Source of the DNA: Accumulibacter sp.
Lineage (GTDB): Bacteria > Pseudomonadota > Gammaproteobacteria > Burkholderiales > Rhodocyclaceae
Direction of reading: 5' to 3'
Length of the DNA: 64,000 nucleotides
Assembly: GCA_024235695.1 (NCBI GenBank)
Contig: JACKLX010000001.1
Span: forward strand, 62,001-126,000
Shown here: piece after piece, positions 59,584-64,000 of the stretch
Layout of the letters: each line of letters opens with the position of its first letter
Position numbering within the stretch: the stretch's first letter is position 1
Translations under genes and position numbers: made by a program
The notes under the pieces: generated by a model
Databases searched by the model: none
Told to the model about the DNA's origin: nothing
The model's input: only the letters and a program-made list of their open reading frames with translations

Positions 59584-62494
59584 ATGCCCACCCCGGAGAA
59601 CACAAAACCGTCCAGGCCCGGATCCTCGCCTACGCCGAGGCCATCGGCTGGACATTTGTCTCCCGCGAGGAAGCCGAGCAGCGGCGCGGGTTTGATCCGG
59701 ATGCCGCCGGCCGACCGCGCGAGGAACCGATCACTTTTCTTCGACGATCTGCTCGACGCCAGGCTGCGGGAATTAACCCGCGCTACGCGGAAGGCCCGGG
59801 CGCGTTGCTCGGGCAGTTCCGGCATCTGCACACCGACATCTACGGCAACCGCGAATTCGTCGAGCACCTGCGCAACCGTGGCAAGTTCTTCGACCACGAG
59901 GAGAAGCGCGAGCGTGACCTGATCCTGATCGATTATGACGATCCGGCGCGCAACGTTTTCGAGGTCACCGAGGAGTGGGCCTTTCACAACGGCCACTATG
60001 GCACGCGGGAGGATGTCGTCTTTCTCATCAACGGCATCCCGGTGCTGGTGATCGAGTGCAAGAACGCCAACAAGGACGAGGCGATTGCCCTGGGGGTGGA
60101 CCAGATCCGCCGTTACCACCGCGAGACGCCGGAGCTGTTCGTCTCGCAGCAGCTTTTCACCGCCACCGACGCCATCGGCTTTTCCTACGGGTGAGCTGGA
60201 ACACGGCGCGGCGGAACATCTTCAACTGGAAGGATGGGGAGGTTGGCAAGCTGGAGGCCAAGGTGAAGAGCTTCTGTGCCATTGGGCAGGTGCTCGCTTT
60301 CCTGAAGGACTACATCGTCTTTGGCGAGAAGGACGAGGAGCTGAACAAATACATCCTGCGCCAGCACCAGACCGGCGCAGTGGAGGCGACCGTCAGCCGT
60401 GCCCTCGATCCCGGCGCACGCGCGGCCTCGTCTGGCACACCCAGGGCAGCGGCAAGACCTTCACCATGATCAAGGCGGCGGAGCGGCTCTTCCGCGCGCC
60501 CGAGGCGGACAAGCCGACCGTGCTGTTGATGATCGACCGCAACGAGCTGGAAGACCAGATGCTCAAGAACCTCGCCGCGCTGGGCCTGGGCAACCTGGAG
60601 CACGCCAGTAGCATCGCCCGGCTCAACCAACTGCTGAGGACGACTACCGGGGCATCATCGTGACGATGATCCACAAGTTCCGCGACATGCCGGCGAACCT
60701 GAACACGCGCGCGAACATCTACGTCCTGATCGATGAAGCCCACCGCACCACCGGTGGTGACCTCGGCAACTTCCTCATGGCCGGCCTGCCGAACGCGACC
60801 TACCTCGGCTTCACCGGCACGCCGAGGACAAGACCGTCCACGGCAAGGGCACCTTCAAGACCTTCGGCTGCGAGGACGGCAAGGGCTACCTGCACAAGTA
60901 TTCCATCGCCGACAGCATCGAGGACGGCACCACGTTGCCGCTCTACTACCAGCTCGCGCCCAACGAAATGCTCGTCCCGCACGAGACGCTGGACAAGGAG
61001 TTCCTCTCGCTGGCCGAAGCCGAAGGTGGCTGACATCGAGGAGCTGAACAAGATCCTCGATCGGGCGAGAACCTGAAGAACTTCCTCAAGGGCAAGGAGC
61101 GCATCCAGCAGGTGGCGCAGTTCGTCGCCGAACACTACCGCCAGAACGTCGAGCCGCTCGGCTACAAGGCCTTCCTCGTCGGCGTCGACCGCGAGGCCTG
61201 CGCCCATTACAAACACGCGCTCGATCAGTTTCTGCCGCCGGAGTATTCCGAGGTCGTCTATACCGGCAGCAACAACGACTCCAAGCTGTTGAAGGAATTC
61301 CACCTCGACCCGAAGAAGGAGCGGCAGATTCGCAAGAGCTTCGGCAAGCTCGATCAGCAGCCCAAGATCCTCATCGTCACCGAGAAACTGCTCACCGGCT
61401 TCGATGCACCGGTGCTCTACGCCATGTATCTCGACAAGCCGATGCGCGACCACACCCTGCTGCAGGCCATCGCGCGGGTGAACCGCCCCTACGAGAACGA
61501 GGCGCAGGAGATGGTGAAGCCCCACGGTTTCGTCCTCGATTTCGTCGGCATCTTCGACAAGCTGGAAAAGGCGCTGGCCTTCGACAGCGACGAGATCAAC
61601 GCCATCGTCAAGGACCTCAAGCTGCTGAAGGTGCTCTTCAAAAACAAGATGGAGTCCAGGGCCCCGGACACCCTCGGCCTGATCGAGCAGCAATTCAATG
61701 ACAAGGACGTGGACACCCTCATCGAGCACTTCCGCGACCCCGAGCGGCGCAAGGAGTTCTTCAAGGAATACAAGGAGATCGAGATGCTCTACGAGATCAT
61801 CTCGCCCGATGCTTTCCTGCGCCCGTTCATTGACGACTATGGAACGCTATCGGCGATCTATCAGGTCGTCAGGAAGGCCTACACCAGGACCGTGATGGTC
61901 GACCGTGAGTTTCAGGCCAAGACCAACCATCTGGTACAGCAGCAGGTCGGCAGTTATGGTGTGGGCGGTCTGGGCGAGATTGTCGCGATCGATGGCAATA
62001 CCCTTGAGCTGATCAAGAACAAGAGCGGTGGGGATGGCACCAAAGTCATCAACCTGATCAAGAGCATCGAGAAACTGGCCGAGGAAGGCAGCGATGACCC
62101 GTACCTCATCGCCATGGCGGAGCGGGCCAGGGCGGTGCAGGAGAGTTTCGAGCAACGCCAGACCAGCACCGCCGAGGCGCTGGAGGCATTGCTCAAGGAA
62201 GTCGCAACGAACGAGGTCCGCAAAAAGGAGCAGGCCGAGAAATCATTCGATGGGCTGACCTACTTCGTCTATCGCAGCCTGCTCGACGCGAAGATCGAGA
62301 ACGCGGAAGCTGTGAGCCGGAAGATCCGCCAGGCATTCGCCGATTTTCCGAACTGGAAGCGCAGCGAAAACGCCCTCCGCGAACTCCGAAAGAAAGTGAC
62401 CTTCGCGATCTTCGCCGAAACGGACGACCTGGATCGCGTGACAGCGATGGTGAACGAGCTGTTCACCTTGCTGGACAAGGCAGATCGGATTTGA
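59584..62494 (+). pseudogene. hsdR: Type I restriction enzyme subunit R, 5' half frameshifted
   Basis: The expected 950-residue chain is readable: TVQARILAYAEAIGWTFVSR; nuclease motif VLVIECKNANKDEAI; Walker A WHTQGSGKTFTMIK; DEAH box [19 protein letters not shown]; then an intact part from 61112 (LLTGFDAPVLYAMYLDKPMR) to the end. At least nine frame switches occur between 59590 and 61080, about one per 165 nt, and none after that. HsdR cleaves and translocates DNA; as sequenced it cannot be made full length. The first frameshift is a C run one base shorter than in the 57753 copy. Confidence 0.9.
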
Positions 62495-62498
62495 AGCG

Positions 62499-62834
62499 AT
62501 GACCGCGACCGATCAAAAACACCAGTTCAAGCAACGCGTCCGTCATTGGGCCGAGAAGTTGAACGCGCAAGTTGTCTGGTTGGGCGTGCGCCCGATGCGC
62601 AACAAATGGGCCTCATGCACTACCAGCGGCCATCTGAACTTTAATGACGAACTGCTCGGCCTGAAACCCGAGCTATGGGATTACGTCATCGTCCACGAGC
62701 TTCTCCACTTCTTTGTTCCGAACCATGGAAGACTGTGGAAAAGCCTGATGCGCGCCCACCTGGGTGAGTATGAGTCATCTGAAAGCGAGCTAAAGAGAGT
62801 AGCGCACAACACTTCGCTACAGCGGGCGCGCTGA
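62499..62834 (+). CDS. YgjP-like (DUF45/M48) metal-dependent hydrolase
   Basis: A 111-residue protein with the zinc protease-like motif VHELLHFFVPNHGRLWKSLM (HExxH variant: HELLH) and the preceding NKWASCTTSGHLNFNDEL. This small domain commonly follows hsdR in type I loci. It starts 4 nt after hsdR. Its substrate is unknown, and the frame is intact. Confidence 0.88.
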   Translation: MTATDQKHQFKQRVRHWAEKLNAQVVWLGVRPMRNKWASCTTSGHLNFNDELLGLKPELWDYVIVHELLHFFVPNHGRLWKSLMRAHLGEYESSESELKRVAHNTSLQRAR

Positions 62835-63244
62835 CGCGTACTGCTGAGCTTGTCGTTGAATGATCGCTTCGGAGCGAACCCACGGACGACTATGGGCCAG
62901 GAACTGATTAAATCAGCCTGACGTTTCGTTGGCTGTTTTGCCCGAGCAGGTCTCATTCAGTTCCCACTCTGTACGACTGCTCCACACAGAAACCTGCCGG
63001 TGGCGCACCGAGACGATGAATGACTCTTGTGGGTCGTGAAGAGCCTGTCGGATTCCACTTGTCATCAGACGCCAGGCGCTCAAATGCTGCCCGTGACTGC
63101 CTCTGCGAACCGGTGATTTGGATCGTCGCCGCACTCAGGTAGCCGTCGATTATCGTCAGTGCGCTTTCCTCACATCGTCGGCGACGCCCGCGAGACAGCT
63201 CGTCCCCGAGTCGCTTGCTGCCGCGCTCGCGCCTTCACCAGCGC
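62835..63244. other. Region between the island and the Lrp gene, no gene supported
   Basis: About 410 nt of mixed composition. A minus-strand frame at 62913-63134 is open (73 codons) but shows no domain. This may contain the right boundary of the island; no attachment-site repeat or transposase end was recognised. Confidence 0.4.
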
Positions 63245-63721
63245 TCAGGTCGATTGGCCTGGTAGCGGCAGCGCCGTCCGATCGACCACCCGCCGCAGGA
63301 CGAAGCTCGAATGCACGCCGGTCACGCCCGCTATGCGGGTGATGCGGTCGAGCAGCAGTTCCTGGTAGGCGTCCATGTCCCTGACCACCACCTTGAGCTG
63401 GTAGTCGGCGTCCTGGCCGGTGATCAGCAGGCATTCGAGCAGCTCGGGGATTTCGGCGATGGCGGCGTCGAAGCTGGTGAAACGCTCGGGCGTGTGCCGG
63501 TCCATCGAGATATGGATCAGCGCCATCAGCGACAGGCCGAGCTTCTTGGCGTCGAGCAGCGCGCGGTAGCCGGTGATCAGCCCGGCTTCTTCGAGCGCGC
63601 GTACGCGGCGCAGGCAGGGCGAAGGCGAGAGGCCGATGCGGTCGGCGAGGTCCTGGTTGCTGATCCGGCCGTCCTGCTGCAGGACGTGCAGGATCTGCGA
63701 GTCGTAGCGATCAAGCTGCAT
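63245..63721 (-). CDS. Lrp/AsnC-family transcriptional regulator
   Basis: A 158-residue protein with an N-terminal helix-turn-helix (DGRISNQDLADRIGLSPSPC) and a C-terminal RAM ligand domain (LECLLITGQDADYQLKVVVR). It divergently faces the leuA start with a 15-bp palindrome between them, so it may regulate itself or leucine synthesis. The effector is unknown. Confidence 0.92.
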   Translation of the reverse strand: MQLDRYDSQILHVLQQDGRISNQDLADRIGLSPSPCLRRVRALEEAGLITGYRALLDAKKLGLSLMALIHISMDRHTPERFTSFDAAIAEIPELLECLLITGQDADYQLKVVVRDMDAYQELLLDRITRIAGVTGVHSSFVLRRVVDRTALPLPGQST

Positions 63722-63777
63722 GAAATTCCTCCCGTCTCACTGTTGCGCCATATTACTGCGATTTGCACGGGATTTGC

Positions 63778-63792
63778 AGCAATATTATTGCT
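63778..63792. promoter_or_regulatory. Palindromic site between lrp-type gene and leuA
   Basis: AGCAATA-T-TATTGCT, a perfect 7-bp palindrome with the AT-rich centre typical of Lrp/AsnC sites, in the 174-nt gap between the divergent genes. Confidence 0.6.
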
Positions 63793-63895
63793 CCCATGGC
63801 GATTCATGGAGCACAAAACGCAAGCACCTGCCGGCCAGCTTCCCGTACCATGTAAGCCATGGAATTCATCGAACGAACACCGAGGAGCCGCCATC

Positions 63896-64000
63896 ATGTT
63901 GCCAAACCCTGCCACCAAGTACCGCTCTTTTCCGCCCGTCGAGCTCGCCGACCGCCAGTGGCCGAGCCGGACGATCAGCACGCCGCCGACCTGGATGAGC
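63896..64000 (+). CDS. leuA: 2-isopropylmalate synthase, N terminus (partial at window edge)
   Basis: The first 35 residues, MLPNPATKYRSFPPVELADR and PSRTISTPPTW, match the start of the long LeuA type, which makes 2-isopropylmalate in leucine synthesis. GAGGAG stands 8 nt before the ATG. The remainder lies beyond the window. Confidence 0.8.
   Translation, partial: MLPNPATKYRSFPPVELADRQWPSRTISTPPTWMS

Noticed and set aside
62913-63134. A 73-codon minus-strand frame after the island
   Set aside because: No recognisable domain, no ribosome site, and no support from neighbours; left as an unassigned region.

Overview
The window is high-GC proteobacterial DNA, most likely a betaproteobacterium of the Rhodocyclales (Candidatus Accumulibacter or a relative). 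That is an inference from gene content and order: rpoH beside a cytochrome-oxidase assembly gene, aspS-nudB, pilBCD, tol-pal-queE, ruvCAB, phasin plus PHA depolymerase, and katG. No rRNA, tRNA or CRISPR array was recognised by eye.

Layout. 1-6700: tail of a cytochrome-oxidase assembly gene, rpoH behind a CIRCE-type operator, a YeeE/YedE transporter, and a small redox cluster (cupredoxin-like protein, five-heme lipoprotein, and two secreted proteins carrying NPCAAK-type cysteine repeats). 6600-14750: a leftward run nudB, barstar, secreted RNase, aspS, DUF502, FmdB, pilD, pilC, pilB. 14900-25500: maeB, an EF-G-like GTPase, plsB, a lytic transglycosylase, a CorC-family protein and queC. 25600-35150: phasin, PHA depolymerase and a PilZ protein between queC and queE, then cpoB-pal-tolB-hypothetical-tolA-tolR-tolQ-ybgC. 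35200-39400: ruvB, AI-2E transporter, ruvA, ruvC and an EamA transporter.

39500-47200 is a lactate and molybdate region: an IclR regulator divergent from a lut cluster whose parts look internally deleted (a LutA-LutB chimera and a shortened LutC), a half-length aldehyde dehydrogenase, a 2-hydroxyacid dehydrogenase, an MT-A70 DNA methyltransferase, and modABC. MT-A70, modA, modB, modC and lutC are tightly linked: each gene starts inside, or a few bases after, the end of the one before it. A broken ParDE-type toxin-antitoxin pair follows.

48200-62840 is accessory. katG, with an OxyR-type site, borders a type I restriction-modification island ordered hsdM-rhuM-hsdS-trlF-hsdR-fic-hsdR-YgjP-like hydrolase. 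Translated in pieces, hsdM (3' half), rhuM, hsdS, trlF and the second hsdR (5' half) keep family-like protein sequence but switch frame repeatedly, often where a single base seems to be missing from a short run. fic and the 3' half of hsdR are intact. The fic gene lies between two diverged copies of the hsdR 5' end. The window closes with an Lrp/AsnC regulator divergent from the start of leuA.

The most unusual items are the NPC-repeat redox proteins, the lut deletions, the hsdR-fic-hsdR mosaic, the rpoH CIRCE element and the frame-shattered TrlF-containing island. Limits: family calls are from recognition, without searches, and frameshift counts are by eye.
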